Source of the DNA: Fusibacter paucivorans
GTDB lineage: Bacteria; Bacillota; Clostridia; Peptostreptococcales; Acidaminobacteraceae
Direction of reading: 5' to 3'
Assembly: GCF_018390735.1 (NCBI RefSeq)
Contig: NZ_JAHBCL010000005.1
Location: 1 to 64,000, forward strand
Length of the DNA stretch: 64,000 bases
In this document: positions 1-10,353 of the stretch, piece by piece
Numbering within the stretch: position 1 is the stretch's first letter
How the letters are laid out: each line of letters starts with the position of its first letter
Notes under the pieces: model-generated
Seen by the model: only the letters and a program-made list of their open reading frames with translations
Told to the model about the DNA's origin: nothing
The model's database searches: none
Program-made: the position numbers and the translations under genes

Positions 1-50
1 ATTTCGTTGAGTTTTACGTCATAACGTGCTACAATAATCATGTTTTTGGG

Positions 51-109
51 AGCATCACTATGACGATGAACAATCTTGCTGGAAGGTCAGTCGTCTAGTG
101 ATGCTTTTT
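51..109 (+). terminator. Probable rho-independent terminator
   Basis: The arms 51-66 and 91-105 pair over about 15 bp with one bulge (AGCATCACTA...TAGTGATGCT plus GACGA...TCGTC) and are followed by a run of five T. It would end a plus-strand transcript entering from the left of the window, whose gene is not visible. Confidence 0.55.
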
Positions 110-118
110 CTATCACCT

Positions 119-143
119 CAATACATATATGCTATATGTATTG
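119..143. repeat. Perfect inverted repeat, possible operator
   Basis: CAATACATATA at 119-129 and its exact complement TATATGTATTG at 133-143 are separated by TGC. This 25-bp dyad lies just upstream of the decayed chemoreceptor and just after the terminator. It may be a repressor site or the remnant of a mobile-element end; nothing here decides. Confidence 0.6.
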
Positions 144-233
144 TAACAAATGACTACGGCAAAACAAGGGAGCTATTTCATCGTGGCATTGACAAAGACA
201 AAGAGCAAGGCAAAGTCAAATCACGTGGACTAA

Positions 234-1274
234 AACACTATCGCAACCGGCGAAGGTGATCTCACCAAGCGACTCAGCGTTAATACAAAAGATGAACTAC
301 GAATACTCTGCGATAATTACAATCTCTCAATGGAGCGCATTCAGGTACTCGTCGGCAACGTAGCGAGTGAATCAAAATCATTTGAAAACAGTTCCAATGA
401 CATTAACAGTGCCATGAAACAAGCCTCAGAAGAACTTGAACAAATTTCCATAAAAGTGATGCAGCTCTCCGATATGATCCAGGCCAATGCCAGTTCCACA
501 GAAGAAGCAACTGCTTCCATTGAAGAAATCGCCAGCGGCTCGCATATCATTAGCGAAAATGCGCGCAACGTAAAAGAGATTACACACCAATATTATCAAT
601 CTTCACAAGACGGTCAAAAGACACTCGAAGAAGCTGTAAACGCCATGGGCATTATCTCAGACAATTCAGATGCACTGAAATCTGCCCTTACAGCGCTTGA
701 CACCACAACGCGAAAAATCGAGGACATTGTTGAAATCATTTTAGGGATCTCAAGCCGTGTCAACCTCCTCGCCTTGAACGCATCCATTGAAGCTGCCAGA
801 GCCGGTGAAGCCGGAAGAGGATTTGCCGTCGTCGCCGAGGAAATCCGTAAGCTCGCGGAAGAAACAAAAGTATCAACAGAACAAATTTCAAATAACGTCA
901 GCGAAATCGGTCAGGCTTCAGCTCGTGCGATTGCCAATGCAGAGCTTGAGCAAACCAGTATCCAGACAGGTGTTTCCAAAATCGAACTGACACAGGCCGT
1001 CTTTAAAAAGATTCTCGAATCCGTCTCTGAAATTTTCGAACAGATTGATAAAATCAGTCTCGCCATCGAACAGCAATCTTCAACCTCAGAAGATATGGCC
1101 AAAGCCATGGATGAGATTTCTAAGTCCTCTGTGGAGAGCTCTGAAACGGTACACACCATCAGCGATTTTATCAATCGACAAGTCGCCGTCGTTCAAGAAA
1201 CTTCGTCACAAGTGGAACTCCTTGCCGATCATGCCATCGCCTTAACCGATAAAGCCCACGAGTTCAAATTCTAA
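234..1274 (+). pseudogene. Truncated methyl-accepting chemotaxis protein
   Basis: Chemoreceptors sense ligands at the membrane and control the CheA kinase. Only the cytoplasmic part remains. Reading in frame from 234 gives the end of a HAMP domain ([14 protein letters not shown], then KDELRIL) directly after an in-frame stop at 231-233. The coiled-coil signalling domain follows, with the hairpin tip [34 protein letters not shown]. The ligand domain, both membrane segments and most of HAMP are missing, and the sequence before 231 does not look like a receptor in any frame. The first ATG of the surviving frame is at 330 and lacks a good ribosome site. This could be a 5' deletion remnant, or less likely a 314-residue soluble signalling protein. 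Confidence 0.75.
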
Positions 1275-1372
1275 ACGATAGAGATACTACTCCGGCATAT
1301 GCCCGTTTTGTTTAATTGTATTGTCACTGATCCTAAGTTTAGGACATTTCTATGGTCATATCTGCGAACCAC

Positions 1373-1422
1373 AAAGGAGGTGTTGCAAATCTAAGAAATT
1401 AGATGGGCAACACCTCCTTTTA
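1373..1422 (+). terminator. Terminator after chemoreceptor remnant
   Basis: Perfect 14-bp arms, 1373-1386 and 1407-1420, flank a 20-nt loop and are followed by a short T-rich stretch. One arm contains AAAGGAGGTG, which mimics a ribosome site, but no gene follows it. Confidence 0.7.
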
Positions 1423-1475
1423 TACGGTCGATTAACCGCCGCAGTTATTTATTTAATCAGTTGCTTATTCATATC

Positions 1476-1515
1476 AAAAGCCCCCGAAGCACTTTCGCAC
1501 CACGGGGACTTTTTG
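1476..1515 (-). terminator. groESL operon terminator (possibly bidirectional)
   Basis: The stem AAGTCCCCG / CGGGGGCTT (one G-U) has A/T runs on both sides and lies about 80 bp after the groEL stop. The 1275-1591 gap contains this hairpin and the preceding one, and no credible gene. Confidence 0.65.
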
Positions 1516-1591
1516 ATTTTATGTGTGTGTTGTGTGTTAAGCTGTATTGTATACTGCGTATTCGACGAGCAAACGCCCTTAAAGCGATTGA

Positions 1592-3238
<1,647 letters not shown>

Positions 3239-3241
3239 TTA

Positions 3242-3499
3242 TTATGCCATTATTGCTAAGATATCGGCAACTTCACAAATTGTGAGTTCTTCACCATCTA
3301 CTTTAATTTCTGTACCTACATACTTTTTAAAGACAACTTTATCGCCTTCTTTAACCTCTGTCACTTCAGCGCCAACTGAAACCACTTCTGCAATTTGAGG
3401 TTTTTCTACTGCTTGAGACGGTAAAACGATCCCACTCGCCGTCTTCTCTTCAGCCTCTACCTTTTTGATAATAACGCGTTTTCCAATTGGTTTAAGCAT
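3242..3499 (-). CDS. groES: Co-chaperonin GroES (shortened roof loop)
   Basis: GroES caps the GroEL chamber. It has 85 residues against the usual 94-97. The mobile loop that contacts GroEL is intact (EEKTASGIVLP, about residues 17-27), and so are the core strands and the ending ICEVADILAIM. The missing residues map to the roof hairpin: after VSVGAEV the chain goes straight to TEVKEGDKVVFKKY, where typical bacterial GroES inserts about nine residues. The start is preceded by AGGAGG with a 7-nt spacer. It is the first gene of groES-groEL. Confidence 0.97.
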   Translation of the reverse strand: MLKPIGKRVIIKKVEAEEKTASGIVLPSQAVEKPQIAEVVSVGAEVTEVKEGDKVVFKKYVGTEIKVDGEELTICEVADILAIMA

Positions 3500-3549
3500 T
3501 TCAAGACCTCCTCGTATTTTTAATATAATAGTGGCATTGCCATTGTTTT

Positions 3550-3600
3550 CGATGCCTTACATAACTAATATAATACAAACCCCATCAAAAATCAACATTT
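3550..3600 (-). promoter_or_regulatory. Probable sigma-A promoter of groESL
   Basis: On the minus strand, TTGATT and TATATT are separated by 17 nt between the CIRCE element and groES. The hexamers are near consensus. The assignment rests on spacing and position only. Confidence 0.5.
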
Positions 3601-3602
3601 TT

Positions 3603-3629
3603 TTAGCACTCATTTTTAATGAGTGCTAA
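3603..3629. promoter_or_regulatory. CIRCE operator (HrcA binding site)
   Basis: This is an exact consensus CIRCE: TTAGCACTC at 3603-3611, a 9-nt spacer, and GAGTGCTAA at 3621-3629. It indicates heat-shock derepression of groESL through HrcA. It lies about 100 bp upstream of groES and begins four bases after the stop codon of the preceding EAL-HDOD gene. hrcA itself is not in the window. Confidence 0.97.
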
Positions 3630-3632
3630 CAG

Positions 3633-4850
3633 TTACACATCCGTTAGGAGATCTGTTGCCGTAATCGCCGTACTGACATAGATTTCATTGAGTTCTTTAC
3701 AATCAATACCATACATTTCAGCCACTTTTACAATCATTTCCCAATTACCTTTTTCATAAAAACGCACGAGGCGCAGCAATTCATGAAAAGGATTTCGCAT
3801 ACCTAAAAGGGCGCTTTTAACATCTTCTTTTAACGGCAGTTCATCTAATATTTCAAAGAGCGGTTTTTCCATAATTGCATCAATCATTGAAAAGAGCCCT
3901 ACTAAGAAAGCTTCATTGGTGCGTTCATCCAAATCAAAATAAGCAGCGGCCCGTTCTGCAAAGAACGCTCTGTTTAGCGACACTTTAATGACTTCATCAG
4001 GTTGATCAGAACTTACATCTCTGAGCATAATCAGTGTAATCCACTTTCTGATTTCATTGATCCCCAAGAGCGTCAGCGCTTGATTTACCGATGTGATTTC
4101 CGTATGTCGATAAAAAGCTGGTGAATTAATGAGCCGTAAGAGCTTGTATGTTAACGACAGATCATTCTTGACAATATCCGTCAGTTTCGAAAAATCCGGC
4201 ACATCGCTAACCGTTTCTTTAATGATTTCCAGATAGCGAAAAGTTGAAACATTGATTCCCTTTGTCTTGCATACCACCGGTTTTTCAAAGAAAAAACCCT
4301 GAAAAAAATCATAGCCGAGTGCCAATGCTTCTTCATAGTCAGCGTAAGTTTCTACTTTCTCGGCGAGTAAGAGTAGTCCCATCGGCTTATATTTATCTGC
4401 GACCAGACGTCTCCCCTCTGATTTCAGAACCAGAAAATCCACTTTGATAATATCTACGTAATCAATAATCGGCAGGTATTTTTCATTGTCCACAAAATCA
4501 TCAAGCGCGATTGAATAGCCGGCATCTTTTAGTTTTTGACACTTTTCGATCACTTTTTCATCAATATCGACGTTTTCGAGAATCTCAACGATGAGTTGAT
4601 CTGGGTTGATGAGGAACGGCATATCCTCCATTAATAAATTGCGCGTAAAATTAATAAAGGCGCGTTTGCTCTTGGTCAATCCTTCAATACCAAAGTTAAT
4701 CAACGTATCTGAAATAACAGATGTCGTCGCCATATCCCCGTCATAATTGGGGTCATAAACATTCCTTACGCTTTCACGATATAAAATTTCGTAAGCGACA
4801 ACCTTTTTATCACGATTAAAAATGGGTTGTCTGGCCAAAAACACGTCCAT
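3633..4850 (-). CDS. EAL-HDOD domain signalling protein (YuxH-like)
   Basis: This 405-residue protein has an N-terminal EAL-type domain (residues 1 to about 195) and a C-terminal HDOD domain (about 200-400). The signature motif is degenerate (YEILYR instead of EALLR), but many cyclic-di-GMP phosphodiesterase residues are recognisable: NFT, VEILE, LDDF, IIKVDF and AEKVET. Proteins of this architecture are often catalytically dead signalling adaptors in motility control, so activity is uncertain. The ribosome site GGGGG-AAAGAG precedes ATG. It sits 41 bp after the glycosylase gene and may be the last gene of that transcript. Confidence 0.85.
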   Translation of the reverse strand: MDVFLARQPIFNRDKKVVAYEILYRESVRNVYDPNYDGDMATTSVISDTLINFGIEGLTKSKRAFINFTRNLLMEDMPFLINPDQLIVEILENVDIDEKVIEKCQKLKDAGYSIALDDFVDNEKYLPIIDYVDIIKVDFLVLKSEGRRLVADKYKPMGLLLLAEKVETYADYEEALALGYDFFQGFFFEKPVVCKTKGINVSTFRYLEIIKETVSDVPDFSKLTDIVKNDLSLTYKLLRLINSPAFYRHTEITSVNQALTLLGINEIRKWITLIMLRDVSSDQPDEVIKVSLNRAFFAERAAAYFDLDERTNEAFLVGLFSMIDAIMEKPLFEILDELPLKEDVKSALLGMRNPFHELLRLVRFYEKGNWEMIVKVAEMYGIDCKELNEIYVSTAITATDLLTDV

Positions 4851-4891
4851 CTCTTTTCCCCCGCTGTATGTCCTTAGAAGCCCCCCGGCAT

Positions 4892-5752
4892 CTAAGATTT
4901 AGATTTCGAATAGCACGATCGCATGTAGTAAAAAAGCATTTGCTGTGCATAACCTCGATACATCACAAAATAGTTTTCAATAAAAGCTTTGTATGCATTT
5001 GCATTTGCTTCGACACCATAGAGCGTCGTCAAAAGCTGCTTCACCCATGTATCAATTGGATAAGCATCCGTCTGATAGTAGCCAAAGAGCAATATGCAGT
5101 GTGCAACCTTCTCCCCTACGCCATAGAACTGTCTAAGCCACGCCGTAGCTTCCTCTAATGTCATATGTGATGGCACGTCAAGATCAAGCGCCTCATCAGA
5201 CAGCTTTCTCACGGTTTGAAACAGCGCTTTCGAACGATAGCCGACAGCTTTTACCGAAAATGCCTCCTCTTCCAAATTCGCCAACACCTCAAGTGTCGGA
5301 AATGCATAATAATCTTTGTCGTGAAAACTGCCAAGCAGCAGCCCATACTTCTGACAGAGATCTTCAATTGACATTCTTATCTTCGGAATATTGTTATTGC
5401 TGGAAATAATGAAAGACAGCAGCATCTCAAAGGAATTTTGCCGCAACAGTCTCAGCCCGCAGCCATAATCAACTGCCTTTTGGAGCCATTCGTCCTGCTC
5501 ACGAAGTGACGACATGATCGTCTCATAATCTGTCGCCTCGTCAAAATAGTCTTTTAATCGCGCTTCTGAAAGCGTTCCCAAGACAACATCCGCCCAATAG
5601 CCTTTACCGTCGTCAGCTTGTGTCACACAAACGACAGCAGCATCAATAACGCCAACATAAGCATCACCTTCTGCGCGCCACCTAAAACACTGGCCGTTTT
5701 CAAATGTGTGAACCGGATGAAAAGTCGCTGCACTCAGCCACAGTTTTGACAT
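4892..5752 (-). CDS. ogg: 8-oxoguanine DNA glycosylase/AP lyase, OGG1 type
   Basis: It removes oxidised guanine from DNA and nicks the backbone. The protein has an OGG N-terminal domain (HTFENGQCFRW near the start) and an HhH-GPD core. The catalytic pair is visible: Lys215 in the hairpin YGVGEKVAHC and Asp234 in YPIDTWV, 19 residues apart as in human OGG1 (Lys249/Asp268). The start chosen is the ATG at 5752, preceded by AAGGAGAG. The longer frame to 5806 would overlap the upstream gene and has no comparable site. Predicted length is 286 residues, close to clostridial OGG proteins. Confidence 0.9.
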   Translation of the reverse strand: MSKLWLSAATFHPVHTFENGQCFRWRAEGDAYVGVIDAAVVCVTQADDGKGYWADVVLGTLSEARLKDYFDEATDYETIMSSLREQDEWLQKAVDYGCGLRLLRQNSFEMLLSFIISSNNNIPKIRMSIEDLCQKYGLLLGSFHDKDYYAFPTLEVLANLEEEAFSVKAVGYRSKALFQTVRKLSDEALDLDVPSHMTLEEATAWLRQFYGVGEKVAHCILLFGYYQTDAYPIDTWVKQLLTTLYGVEANANAYKAFIENYFVMYRGYAQQMLFYYMRSCYSKSKS

Positions 5753-5789
5753 GCTCTCTCCTTTATTATACCGTTTATCCGTTGATAGT

Positions 5790-6704
5790 TCAGTCTTTAT
5801 TATCAATTTTAGTCTGAATTCTCTGATGAATTTTTTCGATCAATGTGTTTTCAGGTAAATCCGGTAGTTCAAACATCTTGAATTCCGGAAAAGCATTGAA
5901 TTGACGCGCTTTTAAAATGCGTGTTCTCAGCTGACGGCGTCTTTGACCAAGGCCTTTTTCAAGCTGTTTCATGACCACATCAACGCGATGCTCCTGAAGT
6001 TCTTCTCGAAAGCGTCGCCGCGCTTCATCTAGATCAGCCTCAAATTCCCGGCTAAATTCTGCAAGCTCAGTCTCAAGTCCTCTGCTAAGCTCTGCAAGTT
6101 CAGTCTCAAGTGCTGTGCGCCATGTTTTGCGGATCTGCGACGAGACTGCTTCGAACTCCATAATGAGTTTCCGTAGGTTGATGAGTCCCATAACCGTCCG
6201 CGTTGCATCCCAGATAAAATAGCCTGCCAGCAGCGCTTCAATGATATATTGCCACGCCATCGGAATTATGGAAAGATGCGCGTATACCCATGGGTTGATC
6301 ACGTAGACGAGCAGGGCGCCTACCGCTCCCCAGATAAGTGAGAACTGCAGACATATATACCCCTTGTAATTGAATCGCCGCGTGGAATAATCCCACCATT
6401 TAATGTGAAAGAGCTTCTCCAGCACACCGCCTGTCACGAGCTCAATTGCCGTCGTCAACAAAACAATTGAAAGGACGACGAGCACGTGCGCGTATGGTGA
6501 CGGTGCAATCATCAAGTTAATCGCCGCTGCAAAAGAGATGATCACAATAGCACCTGTGCCGTATATGGGACAAAATGGGCCGTACATAAAGCCCCGATTA
6601 ACATATTTCCCCTGCTTTGAATACGCATAAGCAACTTCCATCAGCCAGCCTAAATGCGCATAAACAAAAAACAGCAGTCCATAATTATGAATGAGTTCGA
6701 CCAT
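5790..6704 (-). CDS. CmpB/YoaK-like membrane protein (putative ABC transporter permease family, PF06541)
   Basis: About the first 180 residues contain several membrane segments and the family's typical start: NYGLLFFVYAHLGWLMEV, then NRGFMYGPFCPIYGTGA. The remainder is a charged, probably coiled-coil cytoplasmic tail with two near-identical stretches (LETELAELSRG / LETELAEFSRE). The start at 6704 follows AGGAGGG by six bases, which removes 22 residues from the longest frame. Despite the family name, no ATPase or solute-binding partner is nearby, so transport is unproven. The glycosylase gene follows after 37 bp. Confidence 0.7.
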   Translation of the reverse strand: MVELIHNYGLLFFVYAHLGWLMEVAYAYSKQGKYVNRGFMYGPFCPIYGTGAIVIISFAAAINLMIAPSPYAHVLVVLSIVLLTTAIELVTGGVLEKLFHIKWWDYSTRRFNYKGYICLQFSLIWGAVGALLVYVINPWVYAHLSIIPMAWQYIIEALLAGYFIWDATRTVMGLINLRKLIMEFEAVSSQIRKTWRTALETELAELSRGLETELAEFSREFEADLDEARRRFREELQEHRVDVVMKQLEKGLGQRRRQLRTRILKARQFNAFPEFKMFELPDLPENTLIEKIHQRIQTKIDNKD

Positions 6705-6793
6705 TGACGGCCCTCCTGTACACCTCAATGCAAATAAAGCAAAGCTGTCCGTAATCTTACGATTAAACATTAAGACACGAACAGCTTAACACT

Positions 6794-8095
6794 TTACGAT
6801 ACAAAGAATTTCAATAAAAAGAGCAAGGCAATCACCCAGGTAAACGGCGTTACTTCCTTCGCACGTCCCGTTAGCGCCTTTAAAATGACAAAACTCAAAA
6901 TACCAAAGACAATCCCTTCCGAAATGGAATAGGCGAGCGGCATCATCAGGAATGTGAAAAATGCCGGAATCGCTTCTGTAAAATCTTCAAAGTCTATCTC
7001 TTTGATCGGACTCATCATAAAGAGCCCCACCATAATCAGTGCCGGTGCTGTTGCCGCAGAAGGAATCATAATAAAGAGCGGCGACAAGAACAGCGCCACA
7101 CCAAAGAGTGCCGCCGTGGTCACACTGGTAAGCCCCGTTCGACCGCCTTCCGCAACACCGGACGCCGATTCTACGTAAGTGGTCACGGTACTCGTTCCCA
7201 AAATGGCACCAAGTGTGGTACCCACTGCATCGGCAAAGAGCGCACGCTTTGCATTCGGTACTTTGCCATCCGGCGTCAGCATCCCTGATTTAGTCGAAAC
7301 CCCTACCAGCGTGCCAACGGTATCAAACATGTCCACAAAGAGAAAAACGAATAAAACCGTCAACATATCAAGGGAAAAGATATCCTGCCATGCAAAATTG
7401 AAGAAATAAGGCGCTGTCGGCATTTGTGCCACCGCTGTCGGCATCGTCGTAATCCCCATTGGAATACCGATAATCGTCGTCAGGAGAATGGCAATAAAAA
7501 GTGCACCTTTAATGCCCTTTGCCAACAAGAATCCCGCAATAACCAATCCGATGATCACGAGAAGCGGTTCACCCGATGTAATGTCACCCAGCTCCAAAAT
7601 CGTATCACCATGAACGATCACCCCGGCATTGGCAAGGCCGATAAACGCAATAAAGAGCCCAATCCCCACTGAAATCGCCTTCTTGATGTTTATGGGGATG
7701 GCATTGATAATCGCTTCGCGCACATTAAAGAATGTCAGCAGCAAGAAGACAATGCCCTCCAGAAAAACAGCCGTTAACGCAAATTCAAACGACTTGTGCA
7801 TCCCAATGACAACGGTGTACGTAAAATAGGCGTTGAGCCCCATCCCCGGCGCCAGTGCAAAGGGCAAGTTCGCATAAAGCCCCATAATGAGCGTCGCAAT
7901 AATTGCGGACAGCGCCGTTGCCGTGAACACTTTTAAAAAGTCCATCCCGGCAGGTTCCAGGTAAACAGGGTTGACGATCAGGATATAAGCCATGGTCATA
8001 AAGGTCGTAAACCCCGCGATAACTTCCGTTCTAACATCCGTGCCGTGTGCCTTGAGTTTAAAGGTTTTTTCAAAAAAACCCATTTTTTGTTCCAT
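6794..8095 (-). CDS. NCS2-family purine permease (AzgA-like)
   Basis: This 433-residue inner-membrane protein has about 12 hydrophobic segments and is probably a proton-driven adenine/guanine/hypoxanthine carrier. Family features include the N-terminal GFFEKTFKLKAHGTDVRTEVIAGFTTFMTMAYI region, ALAPGMGLNAYFTY, DMFDTVGTLVGVSTKSGML and TSTVTTYVESASGVAEGGRTGLTS. GGAGG stands 9 nt before ATG. It has its own upstream region with a palindrome over the putative promoter. No purine riboswitch aptamer was recognised there. Confidence 0.92.
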   Translation of the reverse strand: MEQKMGFFEKTFKLKAHGTDVRTEVIAGFTTFMTMAYILIVNPVYLEPAGMDFLKVFTATALSAIIATLIMGLYANLPFALAPGMGLNAYFTYTVVIGMHKSFEFALTAVFLEGIVFLLLTFFNVREAIINAIPINIKKAISVGIGLFIAFIGLANAGVIVHGDTILELGDITSGEPLLVIIGLVIAGFLLAKGIKGALFIAILLTTIIGIPMGITTMPTAVAQMPTAPYFFNFAWQDIFSLDMLTVLFVFLFVDMFDTVGTLVGVSTKSGMLTPDGKVPNAKRALFADAVGTTLGAILGTSTVTTYVESASGVAEGGRTGLTSVTTAALFGVALFLSPLFIMIPSAATAPALIMVGLFMMSPIKEIDFEDFTEAIPAFFTFLMMPLAYSISEGIVFGILSFVILKALTGRAKEVTPFTWVIALLFLLKFFVS

Positions 8096-8123
8096 CTACA
8101 AATGCCTCCATATAAAAGAATGA

Positions 8124-8173
8124 TTACTTTAACAGTGTAACAGAGCTTCCTTTAAAATTCAATTTTAAAGAAC
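8124..8173 (-). promoter_or_regulatory. Purine permease promoter with overlapping palindrome
   Basis: On the minus strand TTGAAT, 17 nt and TACACT form a plausible promoter. Its -35 region lies in a perfect inverted repeat, CTTTAAAATT-C-AATTTTAAAG on the plus strand (8152-8172 approximately). A repressor bound there would block RNA polymerase. Confidence 0.4.
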
Positions 8174-8200
8174 TGTAACACAATCACAGTTGAGAATATA

Positions 8201-8249
8201 AAAAAGTGCTGCCGCGCCTCTAACATCATAGATTCGCAACAGCACTTTT
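8201..8249 (-). terminator. fhs terminator
   Basis: The stem AAAAGTGCTG(TTG)CG...CG(CGG)CAGCACTTTT is followed by T residues and lies 25-70 bp after the fhs stop. It separates fhs from the purine permease. Confidence 0.8.
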
Positions 8250-8273
8250 CAGATTCTCAGTTCGTATGATCCA

Positions 8274-9944
8274 CTAGAACAACCCGACGATTTCGCCATC
8301 TTCCAAGATGTCTATTCGGTTTGCCGCAGGTACTTTAGGAAGACCCGGCATCCGCATGATATCTCCGGCAAGCGGAATAATAAAGCCGGCACCAGCTGAG
8401 ATTTTTACATCCTTGATTGTGATCTTAAAACCAGTCGGTGCGCCGAGCAGCTTTTGATCGTCAGAGAAAGAGTATTGTGTTTTTGCCATGCAAATCGGCA
8501 ATGCACCCAAGCCGTCAGCTTCAAATTTTTGAATATTCTTAAGTGCTTTCGATGAGAATTCCACACCGTCCGCACGGTAAATTTCTTTCGCGATGGTTTC
8601 AATTTTTGCTTTAATTGGCAAATCCAACGGATAGAGCGGTTTAAAGTCCGCCGTTCCCGATTCAGCGAGTTCGACTACTTTATTCGCAAGTGCAATGGCG
8701 CCCTCGCCGCCTTTCGCCCAGACTTGTGTCAAAATCACGGGTACATCAATTTTTTCACAGAGCGATGTGAGCAGCGATACTTCTGCCGGTGTATCCGTCG
8801 GGAACTCATTAATGGCAACGACAACGGGCACGCCGAATTTTCTAACATTCTCAACATGTCGCTGCAAGTTGCCAAAACCGTCTTCCAACGCTTTCAAGTC
8901 TTCTTGCGTCAGTGCATCCTTTGCCACGCCGCCATGCTTTTTCAGCGCTTTTACCGTTCCGACAACAACGACGGCATCCGGCTTTAAGTCTGCTGCACGG
9001 CATTTGATGTTGAAGAACTTTTCAGCCCCAAGATCAGCGCCGAATCCGGCTTCCGTTACCACATAGTCCGCCAGTTTTAACGCCGTCTTTGTTGCAATGA
9101 CAGAGTTGCAGCCATGTGCAATATTCGCAAAGGGACCGCCGTGAATAAATGCCGGCGTATTTTCAATCGTTTGGACTAAATTTGGTTTAATGGCATCTTT
9201 CAGCAGCAGCGCCAGTGCGCCTACGGCTTCGAGCTGTGATGCATAGACCGGCTTTTTATCATACGTATAACCAACAATCATTTTGGCAAGGCGTACTTTT
9301 AAATCTTTTAAGTCATTTGCAAGACATAAAATCGCCATAATTTCAGAAGCAACGGAAATGTCAAACCCGTCCTCACGCGTTACCCCGTCGCTCTTGGCAC
9401 CAAGGCCAATCGCCGTATTGCGCAGTGCGCGGTCATTAATGTCGAGACAGCGTCGCCATGTAATTTGTTTTGGATCTATGTTGAGGGCATTTCCCTGATG
9501 TAAATGGTTGTCGATCATTGCGGCGAGCAGGTTATTCGCCGTTGTCACCGCGTGAATATCACCTGTAAAGTGAAGATTAATATCTTCCATTGGCAGCACT
9601 TGTGCGTATCCGCCGCCTGCTGCACCGCCTTTGACACCGAAGCAAGGGCCCAGCGATGGCTCTCTAAGTGCCGTAAATGTTTTTTTGCCGATTTTATTGA
9701 GCCCCATGCTCAGACCGACATTAACTGTGGTCTTCCCTTCGCCCGCCGCTGTTGGATTGATTGCTGTAACGAGGACCAGTTTGCCGTCGGGCTTTTCAGA
9801 AAGCTTCTCAATGGCATCAACATTGACTTTCGCCTTATAATTACCGTACAATTCAAGTGCGTCTTCAGGTATATCCACGATGGATGCAATCGCCTTAATA
9901 GGCTTCATGTTAGCTTCTTGAGCAATTTGAACATCTGTTTTCAT
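8274..9944 (-). CDS. fhs: Formate--tetrahydrofolate ligase
   Basis: It joins formate to tetrahydrofolate using ATP, giving 10-formyl-THF for the Wood-Ljungdahl methyl branch, purine synthesis or formate release from histidine and purine breakdown. The 556-residue length is standard. Motifs include the P-loop region [19 protein letters not shown] (about 59-77), [23 protein letters not shown] and [23 protein letters not shown] ribosome site precedes the start. The gene is monocistronic here, bounded by its own promoter and terminator. Confidence 0.98.
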   Translation of the reverse strand: MKTDVQIAQEANMKPIKAIASIVDIPEDALELYGNYKAKVNVDAIEKLSEKPDGKLVLVTAINPTAAGEGKTTVNVGLSMGLNKIGKKTFTALREPSLGPCFGVKGGAAGGGYAQVLPMEDINLHFTGDIHAVTTANNLLAAMIDNHLHQGNALNIDPKQITWRRCLDINDRALRNTAIGLGAKSDGVTREDGFDISVASEIMAILCLANDLKDLKVRLAKMIVGYTYDKKPVYASQLEAVGALALLLKDAIKPNLVQTIENTPAFIHGGPFANIAHGCNSVIATKTALKLADYVVTEAGFGADLGAEKFFNIKCRAADLKPDAVVVVGTVKALKKHGGVAKDALTQEDLKALEDGFGNLQRHVENVRKFGVPVVVAINEFPTDTPAEVSLLTSLCEKIDVPVILTQVWAKGGEGAIALANKVVELAESGTADFKPLYPLDLPIKAKIETIAKEIYRADGVEFSSKALKNIQKFEADGLGALPICMAKTQYSFSDDQKLLGAPTGFKITIKDVKISAGAGFIIPLAGDIMRMPGLPKVPAANRIDILEDGEIVGLF

Positions 9945-9996
9945 CTTACATATCTCCCTTCACATTTATGCGGTCAAAAGACGTCGCGTCGTTTTC

Positions 9997-10025
9997 ATCA
10001 TAGCGTTATTGAATGAACTTTTCAA
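9997..10025 (-). promoter_or_regulatory. Sigma-A promoter of fhs
   Basis: On the minus strand TTGAAA (10020-10025), 17 nt, then TATGAT (9997-10002). The start would give a leader of about 45 nt containing a small GACG...CGTC hairpin before the ribosome site. Confidence 0.7.
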
Positions 10026-10170
10026 GGTATCTATCAAAAAATGTCCGTATTGCCAACTGTTTTCTCCTTACTGCCATGTCTTCTCGGCATTCTTAATGTC
10101 CATTGGTGCCCAGTGCGCTTCGTATATCGTGCTATCTCAATATCACGTTATAACGTGGGCACTTCTATTG

Positions 10171-10351
10171 CTCACTTTGGTCGATTTAAAATACTTTAAT
10201 CTACCTTAGATTTACTTTGGTCGATTTAGATTACTTTAATCTAATTTAGATTCACTTTAATCTACTTAAGTATTACTTTGATCTACTCTTAGATTTACTT
10301 TGATCTGCTTTAGGCTACTTTTACCTACCGTGATTTGCTTAGCTCTCTCTA
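10171..10351. repeat. Degenerate tandem array with about 20-bp period
   Basis: The core ACTTT(A/G)(A/G)TC recurs with starts at 10174, 10193, 10214, 10233, 10254, 10275, 10297 and 10317 (spacings 19, 21, 19, 21, 21, 22 and 20). Several units are dyads, the best being TAGATTA-CTT-TAATCTA at 10227-10243. This fills most of the 409-bp gap between fhs and the BTAD gene. No gene or clear terminator is visible in it. Confidence 0.75.
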
Positions 10352-10353
10352 GG

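Noticed and set aside
4892-5806. Longer start for the OGG1-type gene at 5806
   Set aside because: It would overlap the upstream gene and adds 18 residues without family similarity; the ATG at 5752 has a strong ribosome site.
8096-8200. Purine riboswitch upstream of the NCS2 permease
   Set aside because: The region is too short between the fhs terminator and start codon, and the conserved aptamer core was not found.
10171-10351. CRISPR array
   Set aside because: Repeats are degenerate, contiguous at about 20 bp and without unique spacers; no cas genes are present.
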